Source of the DNA: Phoronis australis
Taxonomy: Eukaryota > Phoronida > Phoronidae
DNA: 64,000 nt
Assembly (NCBI GenBank): GCA_002633005.1
Contig: NMRA01000649.1
Location: 108,807-172,806 of the forward strand
Reading direction: 5' to 3'
Shown piece after piece: positions 52,597 through 64,000 of the stretch; within the stretch, counting starts at the first letter, position 1, and each line of letters begins with the position of its first letter. Below the pieces are notes generated by a model that ran no database searches, was not told the DNA's origin, and saw nothing but the letters and a program-made list of their open reading frames with translations. Made by a program: the position numbers and the translations under genes.

Positions 52597-54683
52597 TTCC
52601 ACAGGCTCGAATGGTCACAACGGCTCCACTTGACGCAACTTCGGGTTTGTGATAACCCGGCTGAGCACTTGCGGCTAAAATCCTACAATTTTCTCCCAAC
52701 AGATTTGTGATTAACAGTATTTCCTTGTACTATGCTACATATACAGTCACATCAGGAGAGGCTTGGGTTCCACAATTTTTCGAAATGGTCATGGTCAATT
52801 TTCATAGAATTAAACAACAAAGGACACATTAAATGTTGTAAGAAATAACTTCAAGTAAATTTTATTTTTGTTTAATTTTATTAAGCGCTCAGCTGAACAT
52901 ACACTAAGAAGCACACACGAGCGCATACAACCGTGGCTATATACTATGAAGCAATTGCCCAACCTTGAAACATATGAAAAATAGTGGCCCATCAGTCAAG
53001 GCTATTTTCTAACAGAAGATACGATATTTACCCAAACCTATGGGCAAGTTCAATTTTATAGGTTCTGATAATTTTCCAATACTACTACTCAAAGACGCAT
53101 ATACTTAATCATGTAACCATTGCGGCAGCGATGACCACAAATGACGGACGACAAAATTTGTATAGTTGTGATCTAATGATTATAATTGATACAAAAATGT
53201 ATTAATGCGTAAAAGTCTGAATTAAGCGCATCTGGTACCACTTAAAACGTGTACCGAGTGGAAAAATACAGGACAACCGTGAGCTTCTGTCCACCAGTCA
53301 TTAGATGGATTGGTGAGGACCAAGTCATATTTTGCCTCAAAATTTCAATTTTGCGCACAATTGATTCACTATCGTACACAAATTTACCCGGCTTGTTGCC
53401 AAAGTGTCTGTGAAACAATTGTGGAATATTTGGCAAAGTAAACATACCAGTCTCTCCTCTGCTATTTTGAAGATATGTTCGTAATGATTTTCTCAAACCA
53501 AAAAAAATATGTGAATGATGGATAAAATCGTGCATCTTACCAAAAGCTTCATAAATCATAAGATTTCCGTTATTTTCAAGACAAGAGCAACGCAGAGCAT
53601 TGAAATATGACAACGACTACACCGCAAATGGAACTGGCTTCTAGGGGTATTGAATTAATATCATATAATGGTCATTGGACGGCGCAGAGTTCGTCGAAGC
53701 CGTTCAAAACGGAAAAGCGTCATCCTCTCCAGAATAAAAAACTAATTGCTAAATTTCATGAAGAATCGTCAAAAAATCCGAATATTACAGATAAGCGAAT
53801 GTGAAAAATTGCCTTGAGACAAAGTGTAAGTCCCGGCGATCTGTCTAATTGTTGTCAATTTAATAGAAATACACTTGCCTGACTTCCACACACATGTCAA
53901 TTTTCATAATGATCCCCTTAGCGGTTTGGCCTAAACATATGAAATGTGCAAACATTTACCTATGTGAATCTGTTCTAATCACAAAGCTTCAGACACACAT
54001 TTGCAGAAATGTCCCGCTTAACTGTATTGTAGTATCGTGCGTGAGTCCTGAGTGAAAAATATTTAAGAGCTCAATTATACACTTGCAGGGAGAATACCTA
54101 GTCTAGTGTAACTACGATACTTTTGTTGCCATTGTCACAAATTTGCCCCGACCTAAGGGGGTCACATTTTTACACAGCAATAGCCCTGTTAATGCATGGA
54201 CTTGTTCTAATAAGTTTGTCAATTCAATGGTATTTTATTACATCATAGTCCAGTGGCGGATCTAGGATATCTTAAGGGGGCAACATTTTGTCTCACAAAC
54301 AATCGCGCAATACACAATTATAGAAGCGCCTCTAAAAACAACAATTTTCAAAGCAAAAAAACACTGAAACGTGTCAAACTGGAAAAAACTTTAAATGCCA
54401 CTGCCGGTCGCCTGGGATTTCATGCAAATATCGACCTGGTGCGCCATTACTTAGCCCTGGGAGTAATATACACTTTTGATATTGGTCCTAGCTTAGCCAC
54501 AGTTCCGTTACGATTACGCCGGTTGTATGGAATGGACNCCGTGGTTAATTAATAAACTCAATATTTGCTCACATTCTTGGTGTTTTTTATGGCACCCAAG
54601 GGTTGGGGGGCCTGCCCCCAAATCCGCCTAAGAAGTCAGTGATGAAAACAACTTCTGTCGGGAGTGACTGAAATTCCAAATGC
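52597..54683. mobile_element. Unclassified 2.1-kb repeated element, copy B
   Basis: This copy matches 46387-48610 over its full length in the same orientation, with a single N at 54538 where copy A has the CA microsatellite. It starts exactly where homology between the two inverted exon-satellite segments ends (about 52597), as expected if it inserted at that boundary. Its minus-strand frame (53613-53242) matches that of copy A with many substitutions. Confidence 0.8.
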
Positions 54684-57240
54684 ACCCTAATTTCCGGACA
54701 TGCGCAATCGTTAAATCGATTCGGTTGCAACTCTGCTATTTTCAAATAGCCCCATTAGTTCTTAGCGGACTGTTTTCTCGTTTTCTACTTTTTTAGAATT
54801 CTTGCTTCTCTGAGGTGGTCCTTTTTGTCCCTTCACCAAATTGGACCCAGAACCTGAATTTCAAAACAAGAGCTTGGAATGAAAGATCTGATGCATTGCC
54901 TACTCAATAGTCAACAGCATTGAACTCTTGTTTGTGTACATGTACGTTTGGTCGTTTTGTTTTCATAACAAAAATGAGCCGTTCGTTCTTTCTTGAATGT
55001 ACACATTTGACGATTGTTGTTTTACTACATGTCGCTTTTTCAAGTTTGCTTAATGGTTTCAATCATGGTCCTCTAAATGGTTTCAGTACCTAACAAATTC
55101 GCTCCTATTGTTATTTGAACCTGGTATGATGGATTGTATTTACCTTATTCCCAGCCTCGGTCTCGTTTTTCTTCGACAGGATGATGTTGACTGAATGGGG
55201 GTAACAAAGGAATTATAGTAAACTGGTCAGAAATAATGAAAAGGGGAGGTAAGACATACACGTCCATATGCTCTCACGCATATGTTTAATTATTCAAGTA
55301 CCATTTGTAAATTTGGACCAATGGCAATGCGGGCATACTTACTTTAGGAGAGTAAACGCGTGATCAGGCAAAACTTCGTGAGATATTGCCAGGTATTACA
55401 AGCGACGCATATGATTAACAACTTCCTCCACCATACTCTCGAGCCAAATGAACCCATCCCAGGTCAAGGGGCACACCTTAACTTAGTAACGGACGTTTTT
55501 TGTTCAAGCAGACTCTTTCAGTTGAGGTTATCGTTCAAACATTTCAACGACAAACAGTCATTGCAGATCGCTTAGCACGAAGCAGGTAAGGCAGTGTAGC
55601 ATGTGTCATGGGCATTAGGTGAGCTTAATAGACAAGGTCGATCCCAGTTTGGGCCTGGTCAAGTGTGCGTGTCTGACATTTTTAATTTTCGAAATGCTAT
55701 GTCAGTCATGATACCTTGTACAGGACAGGTGCCGAAACAGAACTTAAGGTGATGTATAAAAAACCTAGAAAAATTTTATATTTAGCTACGTTTTGTGCGT
55801 CATATCTCATAAATGACTGACCAAATTGATAAGAAACTGTGAGATAAAATTTGTATACAGTTTTCCAAAGTGCTGTTAGGTTCCTTTGATAAAATGTTCC
55901 ACTGATGCACGAGGGCTCACACAAAAACTTGTTAATGTTAAGGAAAACTTAAAAGCTGCAATTCTTCAGAAAACTTGTTTAAGATTTTATGCTTCAAACC
56001 CATAAATTATCCGAAACTTGGACACGTTATTGATACCGTTGTTTTGCTATAAATGTACTTTATACTATATTGCTAAATTTTACAAAAAATACATGGTCAC
56101 TCGTACTCCAATTAATGACACATTGGAAAAAATCAAAATTTACTGGCTTTCTACTTTTAGAGAATATTTAATTTACTTGGTTACAATCAACAGTTTTGTA
56201 GATATTTGGCAAAATACACAAGATTTGTCAACAACGTCTTACATTAACTTAACCACTAGAATTAATGACGTATATAAATTTATCCACGCGACAAGCTACG
56301 GAACAACCGCACAGGCGTATTCCAAGAAATATGCAGCGTTCACACTCACCCCGGGTGTGAGCTCATCTTTTAAAAGTAGGGGTTATAGATGAGTTCCCAA
56401 ATATGGGGCGTTATACCTGCAAAGAAAATGAAAATCTCGGACCCATGTTTGTACCGAAAGCTCTTGTGCCGGCCCCGTTTCTATACCTATTGGAAAAATG
56501 CGACCTGTGTTTGTAGCAAAAGCTAGACTCTGTTCTTCATTCCTATTCCTATTGAAAAAAGTTTTAAAACATTGCCCATATTTATACTTCATATGCAAAA
56601 AGACTAAAAAGTAATGATGGTTGCTAGTCGGGTGGCTGGATTTGCCGTCTTTCAAAATTACGTCAATATTCATACCATGCAGAGAAGTGTCTTGCAGAAA
56701 CTTATATCAAACAAAAGTAGTCATTTATCGTACCAAGGCTTAAGCTAGCTAAAATGGCACCCCATGTTTGCACCAAAATGTTAAGAAGCGACATGAATCA
56801 AAAGGGAGAAATGGCTCCCATCTCAGCGGCACGTTCCCACGTTACACTGACCACCCTTCTGGATACGCAAGCACTGAGGAGTTCAGAAATTCGAAGAAAT
56901 TTCGAATACAAAGAGATTGTTGTAGTATATCGGTCAATTACAAATGGTGTTCAGAAATTCGAAGAAGTTGCTAATACAAAGAGACTGCTGTAGGCGATCG
57001 ACGGTCAACAATCATTTCTATTATTAGACTAAAGGAACATTGTTTAGTTACATTCTCATACGAGAATTTTATTTTTATGGCTTGACATGACCCCAAGGTA
57101 AATCGATCTTTCAACCGGTTAGGTCTAGGGGGAAAGTATGACTCACATTGCATATGCTATAGTTCGACTTAGTCAAGATAAGAGTTGTGCAATGTATAGT
57201 AATGGTTTCAAACGGTAACCTAGTGGGTTGATCTAGTGTC
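54684..57240. other. Intergenic stretch with a dispersed-repeat fragment
   Basis: Apart from the repeat fragment at 55985-56250, I see no gene. In 56820-56995, two GTTCAGAAATTCGAAGAA copies about 70 bp apart form a small local duplication. Confidence 0.4.
55985..56250 (+). repeat. Dispersed repeat, copy 3 (partial)
   Basis: This matches the central part of the family at 13525 and 22025: GGACACGTTATTGATACCGT, TTTTGCTATAAATGTAC, TATTGCTAAATTTTAC, ATGGTCA, AAAATCAAAATTTACTGG and TTTCTACTTTTAG in the same order. The open frame over it (56018-56392) is a by-product. Confidence 0.7.
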
Positions 57241-57283
57241 GTGCGAAATTTCTTCCCCGTGAAATTTCTTCCCAATCTGACTT

Positions 57284-57295
57284 TGCGCATGCGCA
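57284..57295. promoter_or_regulatory. NRF-1-type palindrome TGCGCATGCGCA
   Basis: A perfect 12-bp match to the NRF-1 palindromic site, common in animal core promoters. A 13-bp direct repeat GAAATTTCTTCCC (57245-57257 and 57261-57273) lies just upstream. The ATG of the next open frame is at the palindrome's centre. Confidence 0.5.
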
Positions 57296-57543
57296 GATTG
57301 GCCAGGTTGGCATCCGGTTTTGAGAGCGTGAAATATCTTCTCTACGCTACAGTGAAACAGTTGAGTCGTTATCTGTTACGAACACGAATATTCCAAACGA
57401 TTTTTGCAAAGCTGCATGATCGTAAGTACAGTGAGAGTGACGTGAAGAAGTTTTTGGAGGATGGGTCCCTTCCATTGACTTTGACGAACAGTCAGCGCAA
57501 GGCTTTACGAAGTTGTGCCAAGGACTTTCGCCGTTTCGGTTAG
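57289..57543 (+). CDS. Short ORF (84 aa) with splice donor at its end, unrecognised
   Basis: It reads MRRLARLASGFESVKYLL, then a central YSESDVKKFLEDGSLP and a C-terminal RKALRSCAKDFRRFG before TAG. The stop abuts a consensus donor, TAG|GTAAGT. The pattern of a basic segment with K.LR..AK.F weakly recalls sequences before integrase-type zinc fingers, but I do not assign a family. It could be a first exon read in the wrong frame, or a genuine short protein. Confidence 0.35.
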   Translation: MRRLARLASGFESVKYLLYATVKQLSRYLLRTRIFQTIFAKLHDRKYSESDVKKFLEDGSLPLTLTNSQRKALRSCAKDFRRFG

Positions 57544-60500
57544 GTAAGTCCACTGAATGATACTGCAATTATTATTGACCCTGGTTTAAAAAAATTACGT
57601 GAAATCTGTTGAGCCTACATTTGCTATAATAAAACTGAAGTATGTTTGTTGTTGTTAAGCAAGGGTATCATGTCATTCGTAAGTCAAACCCTGTACTGTA
57701 GTACTGCACTACTCTGCATTTAGCCAATATCTTTGCATATTACTCCAGCCTAGGATTAGTAGACACCCTGGAAATGATATATTTTCTAATTCTAAATGTT
57801 GGGAGTCAATAGATTTTGATTTTAGTCTGTATATTTTCTGTGTGGTATTAATTAGCTGAGTTATGCGACCGACCATGTATTGTTTGATTTAAATGAAGGT
57901 AAAATCACAAAAAAACCTATTACCAGTTTTCTAAATTATCTGGGTTAGAACAAACAATTTGAATAAAAACTATCAGGCAAGCCTTGCAGTGTTTAAGATC
58001 TTACTAAAATAAACACTTCAGTTGGTTGTTACTAGTTCTCATTCAGAATGTTGTACAGTATTATTCAGCATTTATATATTGTGGGTTAATGAATTTTATG
58101 CCATTTAGTACGCATCTAGTTGTAATGACTTCCTTTATTACTTATTGAGTTTAGAAAAAGCTCATAACATTGCTTCGCAAAATTTCTCTTGTAGTTGTGT
58201 TGTATGCTGTTGCTGTTCTACCTCATTAGCCGCTGGCTGAGACTGCAGTCATAGAACATGATGCCAAAAGCTTGTCTTGCTGCATGCCTTCAATTCGGTA
58301 TAGTATAATCTGCGGCACTGGGGGTTTCTACGGAAAACTTCTTCATGATAATGAGTTGGACATTCTCATGTGTTCAGTGTCCTAAAATTAAGTTGTGATA
58401 TCTGATGGTGATGCTCCGGACAGGATCGAGATTTGCCTGCATTAGAATAATTAGGTCATTCTAATATGGACAGTCTAGGCTCGTGCTAGCCGTTTGCCAC
58501 CATTGGCGAGTTCTGAGTGGCACTGGCGATGGTGTAGCTAAGTCCATTTGCCAACTTAGCGAATGATTTTGCAGCTTATTCATAAGAATTTATTTCGAGG
58601 AAACCTACTCGTATGTCGACTCACTGTCAAGTTATGCTGCAAACAACATCCGATTCGGTGTCCTAAAATTAACAAGCAAATGTTCCATTTCTTGACCATC
58701 ACTCCCCTTCAAGTCATTCTTTTACCGCAAGGAAATGTTCAACTCTGTAGGGAAGTAGGTGATGTCGCTTGTGGCCTGCAAGTCAAAACGGTGAACAGAA
58801 GACTATTTTCAGCAGCAAACGAGATCCAGTCTCTCAATAACTTTTTACACTCACAACGTGGTGTGAGCGAGTCCGAAGAATTTTAATACCGTTGAACAGA
58901 ACCCGGGGCATAAAACTGACATCTCAAACATGCAATATGAACTCAACCTTTAAATTTACTATTTTCATATTACATGAATCTCTCCTTATTCGTTAAGTAA
59001 CTTTACCAGTTTCAGCTCACAATTAGTCGTGTCAAATATTAATCGACACTAGACACTGGCAGTTTTTTTTTCAGGGAGTCATCTAATTTTAAATCAAAAT
59101 TCGTCACCTGTCATACCTAATCAGCTCGCTAAATGTCGCAAGTGTAAAATCAGGGCCCTTGATTATCCAAGAGGAAAGGTGCCCTGCTAATTTGTTTAGG
59201 TCAACATCATTTCCATGTCCATGTGACCGGCAAACACACGCAGTAACTCTGGTATAGGGGGAGCCATGTCCAAACTTTTTAGATCGTAATAACGCCCATG
59301 TTGGCTGACATTCCCTCCAACTTAATAGGTTGCTTTATGACCTTGGAATGTTGATAATTTGCTTTTTGTTGCTAAGGCAGACGTCTTTTCTTATAGTACA
59401 TTTATGAAAAGGACCTGTGCATAACATGAAAAATAAAAGTTCGTTCAGCGTAACTGTGTTTTTGTCAATTGCTGGGTTTGGAAAAAGAGATAGTACTTGG
59501 CCAATAATTTTTGAAAATGGTTTAATACCTTTAAAACTTAAGCGCGAACCTAGAAATGTGGCATATTGGAATACAATCGTTTTGCTCATAGTTGTGCTTG
59601 TGGTTAGGCCATTTGTGTAATGGCTCTGTATATTCTCATTTTGCGTCCAAATTTCTTGCATACTTTACAAATAGTCAGGTAGTATAATTCTCGACTTCTA
59701 TTTTGCTTCCTTTTTTCTTTGCATTGAGCAGTTTTGAAAGAACAATGTTGTTGTTCAGGTTGGTTTTCAATCATTCAATTTATTTTTCAGTTTTACTACG
59801 TTTCATCTGTTCTCTGGCTTCGCACCATGGGTACTATTCATCATAAGCATATGGATATGGATCTTGAAGCGGCAATCAATCTAAGAATAGCCGTGACATC
59901 TCTGATGAAAAGTGTCAAAAATGATTCAAATGGTGAGAAGTGAGGAGGGGTCAGACGGCATGGCCAGTTTTCCCAAAATCAAGTGGTAGATTGGAAATGA
60001 GTATATCCGCCTGCTTGGTTCGAATGTCACCGACAGGCAGGCTATTCCAACAAGAACGTACCGTAAACTTGCGAGTTAACGCCCTGGGCGCTTAAAGTGG
60101 GAAACCCTTAGACAGGGGGATGGGCCATTACCCAAGCAGTGGGCACTTAAATGGAAAAATTGGCAAAATGTCGGAGGTGGGCAATTACCCAAGCAGTGAC
60201 CGCTTATGTCCAAGTTTTAGCGGAACTGGGCAAGCTTGCGGATTGTTCATTCAAGCACGGAACTTGTATGTTTGGTCAAACAGCAGGACCTGACAGCCAC
60301 AGCGTGCTGCAAAATGTCATATCACGGAGCCTGAATGTCATTCCACTTACCGTATCAGCATGGGTTTGAGTGCAAGTTCTGTAAGCGGTATGTTGGGGAT
60401 CGGCGATTACCCGAGATATGGACGCTTACGTTGAAATTAGCACAAAGTAGGGGATGGGGGATTACCCACGCTGTGGGCGCTTTTAAGTTTAAAAACTGAA

Positions 60501-60727
60501 ATTGACTAAAAGTCGGGATGGGCGATTACACGGGCATGGGCGTTATTCGTGATTTTGCGGTAATTGAAATGGAACATCTAAACAGTGATAGTGATGAGTC
60601 ACGTAGTTTTGATTATGTGCTTTTGTTATACATGTGTTTTAAGGAGTTACACCACCAAATTGTATGACCACTAAGGTATGTGTGAATATCTGTTATTTGT
60701 ATTTATGCATGTGAATTGTTTTGATAG
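57544..60727. other. Probable intronic or intergenic stretch
   Basis: Two plus-strand pieces might be exons but are not supported well enough to call. 58736-58886 is an open frame ending SESEEF. 59791-59932 has acceptor TATTTTTCAG and donor ATG|GTGAGA, but leaves a phase that does not fit the exon at 60728. Around 60050-60560, short GGGCGATTACCC/GGGCGCTTA phrases recur every 60-120 bp. Confidence 0.4.
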
Positions 60728-60837
60728 GCTGTAGCTTCATCCATCATGCAGTCTGTCCTCAACGTCGTCAAAGCAAGAGGAGTCAGCAGCATACGTCGTG
60801 ACCACGCAACATTGTCCATGTCTTCTGCACACAGCAG
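60728..60837 (+). CDS. Internal exon of an unrecognised gene
   Basis: 110 nt, acceptor TTTGATAG, donor AGCAG|GTACTT. It is open in phase 0: AVASSIMQSVLNVVKARGVS, then IRRDHATLSMSSAHS. The two leftover bases AG combine with the C of the next exon to give serine, so the two exons splice in frame. I do not recognise the protein; the segment looks helical and non-repetitive. Confidence 0.6.
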
Positions 60838-61585
60838 GTACTTTATTGCAGCAGACTTCTTGGATTCAAATGCAAATATGTTTCTGTACTTAAAAGTTGG
60901 TTTAATGTCCAACAAAATACTGTAAACTTTTTACGGCAGTTTATTGTGTCTGTCTAGGAGTTATTCTACACACCTGCATAAATTTGTCACTGTCTTACGA
61001 TCATACTTGGAGTAAAAAATAACAAGCGAAGTACATTCTGAATATAACTAACCACTACCTTTACCAACAGCTTTGATGATGCAATTTCCTTATTTGTGTG
61101 TGCATTTAGGAATTACTGCTGATAGATTTTAGATTAACAGTTTCTGGTTCTAAATTGGTTGCTTGATGACGCATTAAAAGTCTGCGTTCTGGGAAGTTAG
61201 TGGGAGAAAAACAGTTTGTGAAATTGGCAGATTGGAATCGCTAAATGATGTACGTGGAGTTGTGATCTTGACCTAAAGCAACTTGAAAAAACTGCATGCG
61301 TGCATTTATCATAAGTGTGACAGACATTAGAAACTCTGTGGTAACCACAGAGTTTTCCTTCACGTGCATCATTTAAAATCGTGAGTTTTGTGATTTCTTC
61401 TGAAAATTGCCTCACAGGTTAAAGTGAAATTCTCTACTAGACGTCAGCAATTGTTGACGAGCATTCACTTGCCTCTTTAAAGAGATGTGGAAATTTGTCC
61501 CATTATCGGAAATTCATAACCACATATTATGCTGATTTCTTGATTTTTTGTGTACTGTTTAACTTCTGATTTTCTTCGTTTCCAG

Positions 61586-61694
61586 CTGCGTTGCTGTATG
61601 GACAAGTCTTCTTCAAGGTTACGACACACACGCTTATGATGTTTTCAAATGGGTACCTAAAAATGCTAGTTCTTTGGCTCTTGTATATAATCAA
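61586..61694 (+). CDS. Internal exon of the same unrecognised gene, duplicated in inverted form
   Basis: 109 nt, acceptor CGTTTCCAG, donor CAA|GTAAGA. Joined to 60728-60837 it reads SCVAVWTSLLQGYDTHAYDV, then FKWVPKNASSLALVYNQ, ending in phase 0. Exact length and frame are conserved in the inverted copy at 52337-52445, with scattered substitutions. The family is unknown to me. Confidence 0.65.
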
Positions 61695-62200
61695 GTAAGA
61701 AAACATCTCTTTATGGTCCTTAAATTTTCAATACACATTGAGAAAAATATTTTATACAATTTTATAGACCCCCATAGTTGTAGACGTTGAAAGCGATTGC
61801 GTATTAGAATATTAGGGACTTAAGTTGCGGCCTCAGTTATCCTAGCTTTTTGCTTCTCACAGCTAACCAAGTTAAGGATTATGTGTTTTTGTCTTCAAGG
61901 ATTTTATTAGACATTATGAATATGTTCTGTGCCAAGTTTCGTAGATGAGCTCCAATAATTGTTGATTTTGAAAGCAATTTTGGTTTGAATATGTAGTAAA
62001 ATTTGTGTGAATTTCATTATTGGTCCCAGCCATGTTAGCTTTTTGGCTCCCAAAGGTAATCAAGTTAAGGAACCTGTGGTTGTGTCTCCAAGCCTTTCAT
62101 TAGACATGATGAATATGCACTGCACCAACTTTTGCAGATGTACTCCAAAAATTGTAGATTTTGAAAGCGATTTGGTCCAAGTTTGTTCATAAATGTTTAC
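61695..62200 (+). repeat. ~190-bp satellite, about 2.3 copies, in the following intron
   Basis: This is the reverse complement of the array at 51574-52270: TTTTTGTCTTCAAGGATTTT at 61886 and TTGTGTCTCCAAGCCTTTC at 62072 mark successive units, with TGTAGATTTTGAAAGCGATT and AATTTCATTATTGG between. Confidence 0.88.
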
Positions 62201-64000
62201 GATTTTCAGCTGTTGCTCCATATATGCTAGGTTTTTGGATTTCATATTTAGCAAGTTATAGAACACCTGTTTTCTTGTAAAATATTTACTGACTTCTCAA
62301 TAAATGAAAACTTGTCTGAGCATGTTTCACTGCTAAGCAATAAACTTATAGGTAATAAGAACTTTTGATTGGGATTCTTTGGTGAATCAACTTTACCTCG
62401 ACCTTGAAAATTGAGGGTGTAATAATTTTTTAACTTCAATTATGTCACACAACATTTCAAGGTAATGTCCGTTTCGTTTATGGGCCTGCAAAGTATTCTG
62501 GGCTTAGAAAAATCAGTTATCTTTACACAGATGTATATAAATTGGCAAATGCATTGGGATAATTCCTTGAAGGACAAGTTTAAACTGGATTGATAACTCA
62601 AAAATAAGTGGGAAAAATTAAATATTAAACCAAAACCGGTGGAGTATCACTAATTTAGGGGTCTGTAATAGTGTAGTGTTTAAATACACACTCACACACA
62701 CCCATATATAAATAAAGAGTAGACCTCCATGCCTTCGTTTTATGAAGAAAAAAACGAGCGTCAGTTCCAGTCTTTCTGGTACCAGCCAGAATAAAATCAC
62801 ATTTCGGGTACGTTGAATTATTTTCAGTTTGACGTTATAAGCGATTTACATCAGGCCGGTAGACTGACAATTTTCCGGCAGGAGCGTCTCGCGCAAATTA
62901 AGTATGAAAACGAAATATCCTGTTATTTGACAGATCCGTGATCAACAAAGAATACAAAGTCAAGCAGTTTTGCAAAAACATTTAATTAAAAATAGGATAC
63001 TAAATTGTCAAGTTTTGCCACAGATACCAAGGCCTTCAATTTCTTTGGTCAAGAAATAATTTTCTTCGACATCTTTAGTCTTTGCGAATTGTCAAGTCAT
63101 TTTTAATAGGCCTACGAATTGATAACTTTGTTTGTTATATGGTTTGATAGGCACCTTATTTCAATTCACGCAGGATAGTCGTTCGTCTCGTTCCGCATGA
63201 AGTAAGTAATTCTCACTACATATATATTTGCAAGTTCCTTGATATACTTCACTATGGAACATAACAGACTTCAAAAATAGTCTTGTTCATCAAGGATTGA
63301 TCTCAGGCTTCAATTTCGGAGCGCTCAGGGCGCATTCAAAGATTTTTAATCTGAAATGTTGTCCTTGGCGAATTCATTGTGTAAATATTTTACTGCAATT
63401 TTTACCAATTGTAGCTGTGATGGGCCATTTTTCCCACGCCGTGTGATTCTGTAAAATGATCCGAGTTGTTAATACTTTTCTTGTTTCTCGCTATTTATTT
63501 CGCTTACTGGAGCTTTCCTACCCAGAGTTTGAACATTTCCTTTTTTCCGAATCTTATGAACTGAATTTCATGGACAAAACAAGGTTTCCAATTTCTGTGT
63601 TTTCTTTTAGTGTTCAACAACATTATGGCATTTTAGTAAGACTTTCTGAAAGCTGAGGTTGATGATGTTGGAACGCTATTTCACACAGAACACCTCCTGG
63701 ATCATCGCCTTCGGTCAGAAAAGGTGTGCGTCGATTATTTTAACTTATTACGTACTACAACAAATGATATTGCCTTACTGGGAATATACCCAACCGAGTA
63801 TTTTTACCCATTCGAGTATTTCTGACATATTCTTGAAGGAAAGTCTTTATAAGCGAAAAAACCAACTCAGATCGAGTCACGACGAAGAGCGTCTTCACCG
63901 CGACGGCCTAAGGTCGGGCAACGCCCAGGCCAGGAAATGAAATTCAGAAATATGAATCAATTATAAGTATATAGTCTACAGTAAGTCACTTTTTGAAAGA
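62201..64000. other. End of window, no further exon identified
   Basis: I found no exon continuing the unrecognised gene in phase 0. Open frames at 63456-63656 and 63659-63940 are unlike any family I know and have no clear splice borders. Confidence 0.35.

Noticed and set aside
59791-59932. Possible exon with good acceptor and donor
   Set aside because: It leaves phase 1, while the next convincing exon (60728) must be entered in phase 0. No independent support, so it is only mentioned in the stretch description.

Overview
The window is nuclear DNA from an invertebrate animal. Genes are split by spliceosomal introns with GT-AG borders, and intergenic DNA is rich in MITE-like elements, minisatellites and old dispersed repeats. 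The gene set is metazoan: an endophilin-A, a DET1 homologue, a chitin-deacetylase-like protein and a Kidins220-type KAP NTPase. I cannot name the species. A marine invertebrate deuterostome or lophotrochozoan fits the gene and repeat style. The assembly is draft quality: 675 Ns at 50899-51573 and single Ns at 17061, 37039 and 54538.

Layout. 1-13.4 kb (+): the last six coding exons of an endophilin-A gene (late BAR domain, linker, SH3); earlier exons lie upstream of the window. 13.5-19.9 kb: intergenic, with a dispersed repeat and an approximately 820-bp tandem duplication joined by a single N. 19.9-23.4 kb (+): a complete three-exon chitin-deacetylase-like gene whose product has lost three catalytic histidines and ends in a membrane anchor. 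23.4-32.2 kb: MITEs, a triple CCAAT cluster and a degenerate array with a repeat unit of roughly 150 bp. 32.2-34.7 kb (-): DET1, two coding exons, N-terminal exon not found. 37-40 kb: retroelement-tail-like repeats with hairpins, and a 1.17-kb element with 26-bp terminal inverted repeats carrying a nested 159-bp MITE. 41.9-44.2 kb (+): a KAP-family NTPase with four membrane segments and a Walker B motif, a 36-bp coding minisatellite, a frame break and no visible Walker A. 45 kb: a decayed non-LTR reverse transcriptase. 46.4-48.6 and 52.6-54.7 kb: two copies of an unclassified 2.1-2.2 kb element. 51.6-52.6 and 61.4-62.2 kb: inverted copies of a segment holding one 109-bp exon and an approximately 190-bp satellite. 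57-62 kb (+): fragments of at least one unrecognised gene.

The genes do not form an obvious pathway. Endophilin acts in endocytosis, DET1 in CUL4-based ubiquitin ligation, the CDA-like protein is probably a cell-surface or extracellular chitin-related pseudoenzyme, and the KAP protein is a membrane NTPase. The two strongest candidates for something not yet described are the membrane-anchored CDA pseudoenzyme and the KAP gene with its acidic coding minisatellite.
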